Positions 30,223-38,000 of a stretch of DNA of 41,056 bases are shown here, one piece after another. This DNA comes from JAWKIW01 sp046331175 (GTDB lineage Bacteria > Actinomycetota > Acidimicrobiia > Acidimicrobiales > Acidimicrobilacustridaceae). A program made the position numbers and the translations under genes. The DNA lies in assembly GCA_046331175.1 (NCBI GenBank), contig JAXLRI010000025.1, positions 1 through 41,056 on the forward strand. Direction: 5' to 3'. The notes under the pieces are model-generated. The model did no database searches, had not been told where the DNA came from, and was given only the letters and a program-made list of their open reading frames with translations. Numbering within the stretch: position 1 is the first letter of the stretch; each line of letters starts with the position of its first letter.

Positions 30223-31260
30223 TCAGCCGAACCAGACCGACCGCCGCTCGCGCAGCATGTCGTAGAGGGCGGCCTGGATCTGCTCGCGGATGTGCTCGGA
30301 CTCGTCCATGATCCGCGAGCGGCTGTAGCGGTCCTGGTCGGGTGGCTCGTCGAAGAAGACCGGGTCGAGCACCCGCAGCTTGAACTTGGCGGGGAAGTAG
30401 GCGACCCCGCCGAGGAGCGGGCCGAAGACCAGCTGGTTGGCGGTGACCGGGAAGTAGGGGAGGCCGGTGCCCCGGGCGAGCGCGGACGACTTCCACACGA
30501 TGGGCATCGACTCCTCGGCGCCGACGACGGCGATGGGGATGACCGGCACGCCGGCCCGCATGGCGATCTCGACGAAGCCGCCCCGGCCGAAGCGGCGCAG
30601 CCGGTAGCGCTGCGAGTAGTGCTTGGCCGGCCCCTTGGACCCCTCGGGGAAGACCAGGACCAGCTGCTCCTGCTCGCGCAGGAGGCGGTAGGCGTTGTCG
30701 GGGTGGGCCACCACGCCGCCGAGCCGGCTCCACAGCGTGCCCACCACCGGCATCGACTTGAAGAGGTGGTCGGCCAGCCCGTAGACGGGCCGCTCGAGCT
30801 CGGTCTCGATGCCGTGCATGATGACCGGGGCGTCCGACGGGATGGCTGCTGCGTGGTTGGCCACGAGCAGGGCGCCGCCGGCGGTGGGGATCTTGTCGAG
30901 GCCCTCCCACTCGGCCCGGAACCAGTGGCGGTAGAGCGGGTCGTAGGCCCGGCGGGCCAGCGCCCGCATCTGCTCGGAGCGGCCCCACTCGTCGACGTCG
31001 GAGCGGCGGGGGTCGGTCAGCGGCTCGGGCTCGGGATCGGGGCGGGGGACCGGCACCAGCGACCGGGTCCCCTCGGCCAGGGCCTGGTCGGCGAGCACCT
31101 TGGTCTCGTGGAGCTTCTCGACGGTCTCGGCCAGGGTGGCGTCGAGGTGGGCTTCGGCTTCGAGCACCGTCGGCTCGGCCGGCTCGGATCGGGTCTCGCC
31201 GGCCGCCTCGCGCCGGGTCTCGTCGGCCGGGGTCGGCGCGTCGGGATCGGGCGGGGCCAT
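30223..31260 (-). CDS. lysophospholipid acyltransferase-like protein (PlsC family)
   Basis: 345-aa predicted membrane-associated acyltransferase. Residues 1-100 are Pro/Glu-rich and helical with no known domain. The PlsC-like core has LLVANHAAAIPSDAPVI (a spaced H...D motif as in actinobacterial relatives), VLVFPEGSKGPAKHYSQRYR (the EGS substrate motif), GVPVIPIAVVGAEES and LPYFPVTANQLVFGPL. It would transfer an acyl chain to a glycerol- or glycolipid. ATG 31260 is chosen over ATG 31269 because the latter overlaps TACGAT, which then lies 7 nt upstream of 31260. Confidence 0.87.
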   Translation of the reverse strand: MAPPDPDAPTPADETRREAAGETRSEPAEPTVLEAEAHLDATLAETVEKLHETKVLADQALAEGTRSLVPVPRPDPEPEPLTDPRRSDVDEWGRSEQMRALARRAYDPLYRHWFRAEWEGLDKIPTAGGALLVANHAAAIPSDAPVIMHGIETELERPVYGLADHLFKSMPVVGTLWSRLGGVVAHPDNAYRLLREQEQLVLVFPEGSKGPAKHYSQRYRLRRFGRGGFVEIAMRAGVPVIPIAVVGAEESMPIVWKSSALARGTGLPYFPVTANQLVFGPLLGGVAYFPAKFKLRVLDPVFFDEPPDQDRYSRSRIMDESEHIREQIQAALYDMLRERRSVWFG

Positions 31261-31267
31261 GGCCGGC

Positions 31268-31273
31268 ATCGTA
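31268..31273 (-). promoter_or_regulatory. -10-like hexamer TACGAT of the acyltransferase gene
   Basis: Minus-strand TACGAT is separated by 7 nt (GCCGGCC) from ATG 31260, consistent with leaderless transcription of the acyltransferase-SDR unit. Confidence 0.45.
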
Positions 31274-31317
31274 CCGGCGGACCCCGCCGGGGTCGAAGGC
31301 CGCCGATCCGGCCGGCC

Positions 31318-32442
31318 TCAGCGCCCGCCGCCGGGTCGATCGGGGCCCCCGCCCCCGTCGTCGAGCGCCGTGAGCCCGTCGTCGAGGTCGTCCCGCTCGT
31401 CGTCGAGGTCGTCGTCCTGCTCGTCGTCGAGGTCGTCCCGCTCGTCGTCGAGGTCGTCGTCCTGCTCGTCGTCGAGGTCGTCGTCGGGATCGTCGTCGGG
31501 ATCGGGCGGGTCGAGCCGGTCGTCGCCGTCGAGGAACCGGCGGCCGTCGTCGCAGGTGGCCGACAGGGCGCACCACCGGCAGGCCGGGCCCGGTCGGGTG
31601 CGGGCCACCGACGGGTCGCGGCGCAGCTCGACCAGGCGGGTGGCCCCGGCGACGACCCGGCGGGCGGCCGCCTCCAGCAGGTCCTCGGTGACGTCCTCGG
31701 GGTGGGCCCGGGCCCCGTCGAGGTAGTACGAGGCCAGCTTGCGGGGCGGGGTGCCGAGGCGAAGGGTCTCGACCAGGGCGTAGTAGCGCAGGTCGTCGAG
31801 GTGCGAGGGGGCGAAGCCGCCGGTCTTCAGGTCGATCAGGACCTTGCCGGCGGTGGTGCCGTCGGCCTTGCCGAGCGACAGGTCGACCTTGCCGGCCAGC
31901 ACGAGCCGCCCCTCGAGCAGCTCGGCCCGCAGCTTGGCCTCGGTGACCGGATACCAGCGCGACCGCAGCGGGGGGAAGCACTCGACGAAGGCGGTGACCC
32001 GCTCGACGGCGGCCGACCGCAGCTCGGCGAGATCGCCGTCGTCGCAGGTGGACAGCCAGTCGGCGAGGCTCGCCTCGCTCGCGCCCAGGCGGGCGATGGC
32101 CTCGTCGACGAGGTCGCCGGGGATCCGCTCGCCCCGCCAGCTGACGCTCAGCTCGATGGCCTTGTGGGTGACCGCACCGCGGGCCAGCGGCGGCGACCAC
32201 GCAAAGCGCGACTCTCCCTCGGCGAGGTGGCGCACCTCGCACCCGTGCACGCCGGCGAGGTCGCGCTTGGCCACCCACAGGGGCTCGTCGAGGTCGGCGA
32301 CCACCGGCTCGAGCTCGTCCTCGAGCATGGCCCGCAGCTCGACCCGCAGCCCGGCGTCGAAGGTGGGCCGCTGCTCGGGGCCGGCGCCGAGGAGCTCGAC
32401 GACCTCCTCCTGGGCGGGGTTGTAGGCGGGCGGCTCCTGCAC
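31318..32442 (-). CDS. PD-(D/E)XK (RecB/Cas4-like) nuclease with acidic repeat tail
   Basis: 374-aa protein. The PD-(D/E)XK core shows GAVTHKAIEL, an acidic residue in GKVDLSLGKADG, and VLIDLKTGGF with the active-site D-x-K, then YYALVETLRLG. Four cysteines fit a 4Fe-4S nuclease cluster: one near residue 68 (HGCEVRH) and three in CRWCALSATC. The last ~70 residues are almost pure Asp/Glu/Leu with two 15-aa units (DDEQDDDLDDERDDL). No helicase or Cas gene is near, so the role (DNA repair or RNA/DNA trimming) is open. Confidence 0.82.
   Translation of the reverse strand: MQEPPAYNPAQEEVVELLGAGPEQRPTFDAGLRVELRAMLEDELEPVVADLDEPLWVAKRDLAGVHGCEVRHLAEGESRFAWSPPLARGAVTHKAIELSVSWRGERIPGDLVDEAIARLGASEASLADWLSTCDDGDLAELRSAAVERVTAFVECFPPLRSRWYPVTEAKLRAELLEGRLVLAGKVDLSLGKADGTTAGKVLIDLKTGGFAPSHLDDLRYYALVETLRLGTPPRKLASYYLDGARAHPEDVTEDLLEAAARRVVAGATRLVELRRDPSVARTRPGPACRWCALSATCDDGRRFLDGDDRLDPPDPDDDPDDDLDDEQDDDLDDERDDLDDEQDDDLDDERDDLDDGLTALDDGGGGPDRPGGGR
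31373..31500 (-). repeat. 45-bp in-frame repeat coding the acidic tail
   Basis: Plus-strand blocks GTCGTCGAGGTCGTCCCGCT and GTCGTCGAGGTCGTCGTCCT alternate about twice, coding DDERDDLDD and DDEQDDDLDD units of the nuclease tail. Confidence 0.7.
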
Positions 32443-32609
32443 GACCTCACCCTACGCACCCCCTCTGACGGGCACGGGGAGGCGCGACGTCTCCCGGGAC
32501 GAGGTGATCGGGGCGATGTCGCGGATCCATGTACGTCGATCTGGGCGTTCGGGTGCTCGGACGGGGTGAGGGAGGCAGTGGCGTTCGGCGGATCCCCGGA
32601 GGAGGAGCC

Positions 32610-34514
32610 ATGACCCAGCGAGACGAACCCGGCACCGGCCCGGCGCCGACGAGCGCCCCGGGCGGACCCCGACCACCCGACCGGAGCCCCGTGCCCGCCG
32701 GTCGGCCGTGGTGGGGGCGCGCCGCGACGACCGCCGGTCCGACCCCCCAGGACCGCCGGGCCCACCGGGTGCTCCGGCCCCTCGCACCCGGTGCGGCCCG
32801 GCTGGCGCTGGTCGGCGCGTCGCTGGCGGCCGTCGCCGCCGCCTGCGTCGTGCCCGGCCCGCCGCCGCCGACGACCACCACGTCGTCGAGCTCGTCCAGC
32901 TCGTCCAGCGCGAGCAGCTCGTCGTCGAGCTCGAGCTCCTCCACCACCTCGAGCACGAGCTCCTCCACGACCTCCAGCTCGACCACCTCGAGCTCCACCA
33001 CGTCGACCACGACCCCGCCGCCGCCTCCGAACGGCCTCCACAACAGCGGGTGGTTGGGCCAGAACCTGTCCCAGATCGCCGACTGGAGCACCGAGCTGCC
33101 CTTCGTCGACGTGGTGAGGTCCGGTCGCCCGTGGACCTCGAACCGCACCGGAGCGACGTGGGGCCAGGGTGGGCCCCTGGCGCTCGACGCCGACGGCTGG
33201 ATCACCCGCCTCGACCCCGGCCAGTGGGGCGAGCTGGTCCTGCTCAACGTCCAGGGCCACCACCCGGCCGGTCGCTACACGCTGCTGTGGGACGGTTCGG
33301 GCACGCTCCAGTTCGCGGACAGCCGCGCCGCCGTCGTGGTGGCCCAGCAGCCCGGCCGGATGGTGGTCGACGTCCAGCCGGGCGTCCCGGCGGTCAACCT
33401 GCGCGAGACGGCCACCGATCCCGCCAACCCCATCCGCAACATCCGCTTCCTGCTGCCCGGCACCGAAGCGACCTACCGGACCCAGCCGTTCAACCCGGTC
33501 TTCCTGGAACGCCTCCGGCCGTTCTCCTCCCTGCGGTTCACGTGGTGGGCCCGCACCTCGTCCCAGGCCGCGCCGGGGCCGATGGCGGAGTGGTCCCAGC
33601 GGGTCCGTCCCACCTACGCCTTCCAGTCCGCCGGCGGCGTCGCCCTCGAGTACATGGTCGACCTGGCGAACGTGCTCGGCGTCGACCCCTGGTTCAACGT
33701 CCCCCACGACGCCAGCGACGACGCCGTGCGCCAGTACGCCACCCTCGTGCGGGACCGGCTGCGCCCGGGCCTCCGGGCCCACGTCGAGTACTCCAACGAG
33801 ACCTGGAACGGCGGCTACCCGCAGGCCCAGTGGGTGATGGACCACGGCACGGCGCTCGGGCTCGGGAACAGCCCCTTCCAGGCCGGCCAGCTGTACACCG
33901 GCCTGCGCTCGGCCCAGGTGTTCCGGATCTGGGAGGACGTCTTCGGCGGTCGAAGCCGGTTCGTGCGGGTGCTCGCCGCCCAGGCGGGCAACCCGTGGAC
34001 CGGCCGCCAGGTGGTCGCCGGGGCCGGTCCGGGCAACGCCGACGCTCTCGCCGTGGCGCCCTACATGCAGTGCGTGCGGGACCTGCTGCTCCAGGGCACG
34101 ACGGGCGCCGACCAGGTGAAGGCCATGACCGAGGACCAGATCATCGACCGCTGCTACGCCGAGCTGGGCAGCGCGACTCGCGACCAGATCACCCAGAACA
34201 TCCAGACGGCGACGGCCAACGGCCTGCAGCTGATGGCCTACGAGGGTGGCCAGCACCTTGTCGGCCTCGGCGGCCAGGTCAGCGACACGGCCCTCACCGC
34301 CAAGCTCACGTCGACGAACCGGAACCCCCGGATGGAGGCGCTGTACCTCGAGTACTACGCCACCTGGCGCCAGCTCGGCGGCGGGCGGTTCATGAACTTC
34401 GCCGACGTCTGGCTGCCGAACCAGTACGGGTCGTGGGGCGCCCTCGAGTGGCAGGACCAGGATCCGGCCACCGCCCCGAAGTACCGGGCCCTGGTCCAGG
34501 TGGCGGCGTCGTGA
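32610..34514 (+). CDS. secreted lipoprotein with glycoside-hydrolase-like signature and poly-Ser linker
   Basis: 634 aa. A ~55-residue charged N-terminus precedes a hydrophobic signal (LALVGASLAAVAAAC) with the lipobox cysteine at C79, then a ~45-residue Ser/Thr linker. Residues ~130-634 resemble bacterial proteins annotated as cellulose-binding or glycosidase-like: WFNVPHDASDDAVRQYA, VEYSNETWNGGYPQAQW (NE at N396-E397) and LMAYEGGQHLVG (E545). The NE...E pattern would fit the acid/base and nucleophile of clan GH-A enzymes, which is inference. GGAGGAG lies 2 nt before the ATG. It is followed by a hairpin and an ECF sigma gene. Confidence 0.82.
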   Translation: MTQRDEPGTGPAPTSAPGGPRPPDRSPVPAGRPWWGRAATTAGPTPQDRRAHRVLRPLAPGAARLALVGASLAAVAAACVVPGPPPPTTTTSSSSSSSSSASSSSSSSSSSTTSSTSSSTTSSSTTSSSTTSTTTPPPPPNGLHNSGWLGQNLSQIADWSTELPFVDVVRSGRPWTSNRTGATWGQGGPLALDADGWITRLDPGQWGELVLLNVQGHHPAGRYTLLWDGSGTLQFADSRAAVVVAQQPGRMVVDVQPGVPAVNLRETATDPANPIRNIRFLLPGTEATYRTQPFNPVFLERLRPFSSLRFTWWARTSSQAAPGPMAEWSQRVRPTYAFQSAGGVALEYMVDLANVLGVDPWFNVPHDASDDAVRQYATLVRDRLRPGLRAHVEYSNETWNGGYPQAQWVMDHGTALGLGNSPFQAGQLYTGLRSAQVFRIWEDVFGGRSRFVRVLAAQAGNPWTGRQVVAGAGPGNADALAVAPYMQCVRDLLLQGTTGADQVKAMTEDQIIDRCYAELGSATRDQITQNIQTATANGLQLMAYEGGQHLVGLGGQVSDTALTAKLTSTNRNPRMEALYLEYYATWRQLGGGRFMNFADVWLPNQYGSWGALEWQDQDPATAPKYRALVQVAAS

Positions 34515-34551
34515 CGACGACGGCCCCGGCTGCCCGAACGCCGCTGGCGGC

Positions 34552-34583
34552 GGTCCTGGCCACCCCCCGGGGTGGCCGGGACC
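34552..34583 (+). terminator. strong hairpin after the secreted glycosidase-like gene
   Basis: GGTCC-T-GGCCACC (34552-34564) pairs with GGTGGCC-G-GGACC (34571-34583): 12 bp with one mismatch, 6-nt loop. A second pair of GGCCGGCC blocks follows (34583-34612). It lies 38 bp after the stop and probably ends transcription before the sigma gene. Confidence 0.6.
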
Positions 34584-34721
34584 GGCCGGCCGATCGGTTG
34601 ACCGGCCGGCCGCTCCGACGCCTCGGCCCTGGATCGCCGGACCACGGTCGGCGCGGGCGATGACGGTGCCCGCCTCCCTCGCGGCCACCGGCGGACGGCT
34701 CTCCGCCCGAGGTGCGTCCCG

Positions 34722-34727
34722 TACCAT
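34722..34727 (+). promoter_or_regulatory. -10-like hexamer TACCAT before the ECF sigma gene
   Basis: TACCAT lies 16 nt before an in-frame ATG at 34744 and about 80 nt before the preferred ATG 34807. It is a candidate promoter for the sigma/anti-sigma pair; no clear -35 element. Confidence 0.35.
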
Positions 34728-34806
34728 GGGCGCTGCTCGACCGATGGTGTCGGTCAGCGCTGCGCCAGGGGTCGTCGGCGGACGTCGGGCCCGGGCGGCG
34801 AACCCC

Positions 34807-35352
34807 ATGGTCCAGGATCCCGATCGGCCCCCGCTGCACCTCGTCGGCGATCCCGCCGCCGAGTTCGACGCGGTCTTCGCCGACCAGAAGCAGCGGCTGT
34901 GGGCCATCGCCTACGGCGTGCTGCGCGACCGGGACGAGGCCCACGACGCCGTGCAGGAGACGATGGTGAAGGCGTGGCGGTCCTGGCACCAGCTGCGCGA
35001 GCCGGAGAAGCGGGCGGCGTGGCTCACGACGATCTGCCTCCGCCACTGCTTCCGCCGCCGGACCTCGCTCGGCCGGGCCGAGCCGGTGGCGATCGGCGAC
35101 GACGACGGCTCGATCACCGCGTTCGCCCCGCCCGGTTCGGCGGCGGCCGCCGGGCGGGCACCACGAGACCTCGACCTCGACCGCGCCTACGCCAAGCTGC
35201 CCCCGAAGCAGCGGGCGGCGGTCCTGCTGCACTACCACTTCGGCTACACCGTCGAGCAGTGCGGCGAGCTCATGGGGTGCCGGTCGGGGACCGTGCGCAC
35301 CCACGTCCAACGGGCCCTGGCCACCCTGCGACAGGAGCTTGGCGATGCCTGA
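34807..35352 (+). CDS. ECF-subfamily RNA polymerase sigma factor
   Basis: 181-aa sigma-70 family factor with only regions 2 and 4. Region 2 spans EFDAVFADQKQRLWAIAYGVLRD through AHDAVQETMVKAWRSW and REPEKRAAWLTTICLRHCFRR. Region 4 spans LDRAYAKLPPKQRAAVLLHY, GYTVEQCGELMGCRSGTVRTHVQRALATLRQ. It would direct transcription of a small regulon on an external signal. The start is uncertain: ATG 34807 gives a normal N-terminus, 34744 or 34726 would add atypical residues. Its stop overlaps the next gene, a membrane protein likely to be its anti-sigma factor. Confidence 0.92.
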   Translation: MVQDPDRPPLHLVGDPAAEFDAVFADQKQRLWAIAYGVLRDRDEAHDAVQETMVKAWRSWHQLREPEKRAAWLTTICLRHCFRRRTSLGRAEPVAIGDDDGSITAFAPPGSAAAAGRAPRDLDLDRAYAKLPPKQRAAVLLHYHFGYTVEQCGELMGCRSGTVRTHVQRALATLRQELGDA

Positions 35353-36460
35353 TCCGACGAACCCGAACGATCCGATGCCCCCGGGCGATCCCAGCGGTCC
35401 GAGCGCGGGCGGTCCGGCGACCCCGAGCGGTCCGGGCCTGCCCGACGACGAGCTCACGTCGCGCCTCGGGTCGTACCTCGGCGACGTCGCCGCGGAACCG
35501 CTGCCCGACGACCTCGACCGGCTGACCGGGGCACAGCTGCGGGCCACGGCCGGCGATCCCCGCGCCTCGTGGCTCGAGGACCGGCGCTGGCTGGTGGCGG
35601 CGGCCGCCGGCGTGCTGGTGGTCCTGTTGCTGGCCACCGCGCTGGTGCGCCGGGGTGGTGACGACGAGGTGCGGATCGACTCGGCGGGCACCACGCTGCC
35701 CACCACCGCGCTCCCGCCGACGTCGGCCGGCACCACGCCCGGCACCGGCGCCGCCCCCGACGGCTACTCGTCGACCGTCTCGTCGTCGACCACGTCCTCG
35801 GAGGTGGCGCCCACGGTCCCGTCGACCAACGGTCCGATCCCACCGTCCACCGCCACCTCGCCCTCCGTCGCCCCGACGGTGGTGCCCACCCCGCCGGCGC
35901 CCACCACGACGGCGGTCCCGGCCGGTCAGGTGCTGCTGTCGGACGACTTCTCCGGGGACCCCCTCGGCTCGGTCCCAGCCGGGTGGACGGTCGGGTCGGG
36001 CGAGTGGAGGGTGGCGATCGACGGGGCCACCCACTACGCCAAGACCACGACGACTGCGCCCGGGGAGGGGCGGCTGTCGAGCGGATCGGCGACGTGGACC
36101 GACTACACGGTGGCTGCCAAGGTGGTCGGCGGGGCCGGCTCGACGATCGTCGGCCTGGGTGCCCGCTACCAGGGCCCGAACGACTACCTGTTCTGCAAGG
36201 CCGACGCCGGTCGCCGGCTGCTGTACGTCGGGGTGTTCCAGGGTGGGGTGGCCCGGGTGCTGGCCAGCCAGCCCTACGTGCTGCCCACCAACCGCCAGCA
36301 GGTCGCCCTGCGCTTCACGGTGCAGGGCAGCGCCCTGACCTGCGGCGTCGACGGCGGGCCGACGCTGCGGGCCACCGACGCCACCTTCGCCGCCGGCGCC
36401 GTCGCCCTCCTGGGTTCGGACAACGGTGCCGCCACCGCCGTGGTCGTCGCCACCGTCTGA
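35345..36460 (+). CDS. putative anti-sigma factor with extracellular lectin-like domain
   Basis: 371-aa bitopic protein. A Pro-rich cytoplasmic N-terminus with a short helical patch (DDELTSRLGSYLGDVAAEPLPDDL, about 34-58), a TM helix (82-101), a ~90-residue Ser/Thr/Pro stalk, and residues ~196-371 predicted as a concanavalin/LamG-like sandwich (LLSDDFSGDPLGSVPAGWTV, YTVAAKVVGGAGSTIVGLGARY, YLFCKADAG, ALLGSDNGAATAVV). The ATG (35345) overlaps the sigma-factor stop with AGGAG upstream, so the two are coupled, as anti-sigma factors usually are. No zinc HxxxCxxC motif. That it inhibits the sigma factor, and that the outer domain binds glycans, are inferences. Confidence 0.8.
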   Translation: MPDPTNPNDPMPPGDPSGPSAGGPATPSGPGLPDDELTSRLGSYLGDVAAEPLPDDLDRLTGAQLRATAGDPRASWLEDRRWLVAAAAGVLVVLLLATALVRRGGDDEVRIDSAGTTLPTTALPPTSAGTTPGTGAAPDGYSSTVSSSTTSSEVAPTVPSTNGPIPPSTATSPSVAPTVVPTPPAPTTTAVPAGQVLLSDDFSGDPLGSVPAGWTVGSGEWRVAIDGATHYAKTTTTAPGEGRLSSGSATWTDYTVAAKVVGGAGSTIVGLGARYQGPNDYLFCKADAGRRLLYVGVFQGGVARVLASQPYVLPTNRQQVALRFTVQGSALTCGVDGGPTLRATDATFAAGAVALLGSDNGAATAVVVATV

Positions 36461-36523
36461 TCCGCGGGTCGACCGGCGACCCGTCGACCGTTCCTGTCAC
36501 ACGTCCCGGGCACCATCTCCGTG

Positions 36524-37018
36524 ATGACCGCCCACCACCCGGATCCCCGAGGCCCCCGGCCCGATGCCACCGACGAGCCCGCCGCCTCGTCCGTGCGCTT
36601 CGCCGGGGCCGCCCGCGTGCTCGCCGACGCCGGCCGCCGGCGGGGCCTGGCCGTGCCGGGGTTCCGGAGCCCGCCGCGGGTCACCGGGGCCGACCGCACG
36701 CTGCGCCGGCGCCCCGACGGCTCGGCGGTCGTCGCCGTGCGGGTCCGGGGCCGGCCCTGGCCGGCCGTCCTCGGCGACATGATCGAAGGGGTGGTGGCCG
36801 CCAACGGGCTGCACGCCCCCCAGGCCGACGCCGTGCGGACGGCCCTGTGGGGTGCCGTCGAGCGCGACGCCGAGCGCAGCACCGGTGGTGGCTCCACCCC
36901 GGCCCGCCGCCGCCGGCCGCCACGCCGCGAGGCCGCGGAGCGCCGGGCCGAGCGCGACCGCGCCGGGCTCGTGGCCGTACGGCCACCGTCGCTCGGCCGC
37001 CCCGCCGAGGCGGCATGA
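36524..37018 (+). CDS. basic Arg-rich hypothetical protein
   Basis: 164-aa protein of unknown function, not recognised. Residues ~25-100 have a regular mix (FAGAARVLADAGRRRGLAVPGF, LRRRPDGSAVVAVRVRGRPW, MIEGVVAANGL) that looks like a folded domain; the C-terminus is Arg/Pro-rich and probably disordered. No signal or TM segment. It could bind nucleic acid, but that is only suggested by charge. ATG 36524 is used; a GTG lies one codon before. Reading is on the same strand as the anti-sigma gene, 63 bp downstream. Confidence 0.6.
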   Translation: MTAHHPDPRGPRPDATDEPAASSVRFAGAARVLADAGRRRGLAVPGFRSPPRVTGADRTLRRRPDGSAVVAVRVRGRPWPAVLGDMIEGVVAANGLHAPQADAVRTALWGAVERDAERSTGGGSTPARRRRPPRREAAERRAERDRAGLVAVRPPSLGRPAEAA

Positions 37019-37190
37019 GGAGGTCGTGACGCGGTCGTGCGCGCCCCGCCCAGGCCGAGCTCCCGCCGATCGGGGATCCCGCGGGGCAGGGCGGTCCGAT
37101 GGGGTGCCGCAGCCGACCGCCGCGAGTCGAGGCGACGACGATGGGGCTCGCGAGGGGTCGCCAGGTCGCCGACCGGTGCCGCTGGCGTGG

Positions 37191-37739
37191 CTACGGCGTG
37201 AGCTTGGCGATGTCGGCGCAGCCGTCGAAGCACCACTCCGCGTAGGCGTCGAAGGGCACCGACCGCCCCGAGGTCTCGTTCACCCCGGCGCCGAACGCTT
37301 CGCCGACCACCGTGATCGACTGGCCCGGCGACAGGACGACGGGGATCACGGGCAGGTCGGGGTTGGGCACGTCGACGAGGGTCCCGTTGAGGGGGAAGGC
37401 GCCCGTCGGCGAGGGGCAGGCCTGGGCCAGGCGCCGGCCCTGGTCGACGTCTCGGACCACGAAGCCCCAGGACCCGACCTCGCCGCAGTAGGCCTGGAAG
37501 CGCACGAACACCTGGTAGGGCGTGGTGTTGGTGATCGTCACCGCCGACGACATCGACGTCATCGTCCCGGGGGCGGCCACCGGGAAGGTGAACACCCGGC
37601 AGCCGGCGAGCAGCACCAACGTGGCGACCAGGGCCACCGCTCGGCCGGGTCGTCGGAGGTTGCTCGCGGTGCCACCGCTCGGGTGTCCGTCGCTCGAGTG
37701 ACCAGCATCGGGTCGTCGTCGCTGCCGTGCTCCGTGCAT
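37191..37739 (-). CDS. putative lipoprotein, unknown function
   Basis: 182 aa. The N-terminus is Arg-rich (up to NLRRPGR), followed by a hydrophobic core AVALVATLVLL and the lipobox LLAGC (C47). The mature domain (about 135 aa) is beta-rich with VTITNTTPYQVFVRFQAYC and VVLSPGQSITVVGEAFG; three further Cys (in QAYCGE, WCFDGCAD) could form disulfides. It should be anchored outside the membrane. ATG 37739 has GAGGAG upstream, which rules out the longer frame. A TAGCGT -10-like hexamer is upstream. Family not recognised. Confidence 0.72.
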   Translation of the reverse strand: MHGARQRRRPDAGHSSDGHPSGGTASNLRRPGRAVALVATLVLLAGCRVFTFPVAAPGTMTSMSSAVTITNTTPYQVFVRFQAYCGEVGSWGFVVRDVDQGRRLAQACPSPTGAFPLNGTLVDVPNPDLPVIPVVLSPGQSITVVGEAFGAGVNETSGRSVPFDAYAEWCFDGCADIAKLTP

Positions 37740-38000
37740 GTCCCGCTCCTCGTCGACTGGGGGTCCTCGCCCCGTCCGTGCCGCCGACGCTACCGGCCGA
37801 TGGCCACCCGGGATGCCCGCCCCCGGCCGACGTTCAGGCTGTGGGCCACCGTGGCGGTGCCTGGGCGCCTGAGCGTGCACGTGCGGGGGCGACGTTCAGG
37901 ACATGGGCCACCGTGGTGGTGGCCGGGCGCCTGAACGTGCGATGTCGGACGTTGGAGCGCGCGCGGGCGGTGGTCGGGGCGCCCGCGCGAGGCTGCCGGT
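37740..38000. other. divergent intergenic region with paired 47-bp palindromic repeats
   Basis: Lies between the lipoprotein gene (minus) and a hypothetical gene (plus). It contains the two repeats at 37830-37876 and 37892-37938 and an ACGTTGGAGCGC at about 37950, but no gene. Confidence 0.5.
37830..37938 (+). repeat. two direct 47-bp repeats, each an inverted repeat
   Basis: 37830-37876 and 37892-37938 match at 40 of 47 positions. Each begins ACGTTCAGG and ends CCTGAACGT (CCTGAGCGT in the first), so the ends form a 9-bp stem; inside, GGCCACC pairs with GGTGGCC in copy 2. The 62-bp spacing is about six helical turns. Confidence 0.8.
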
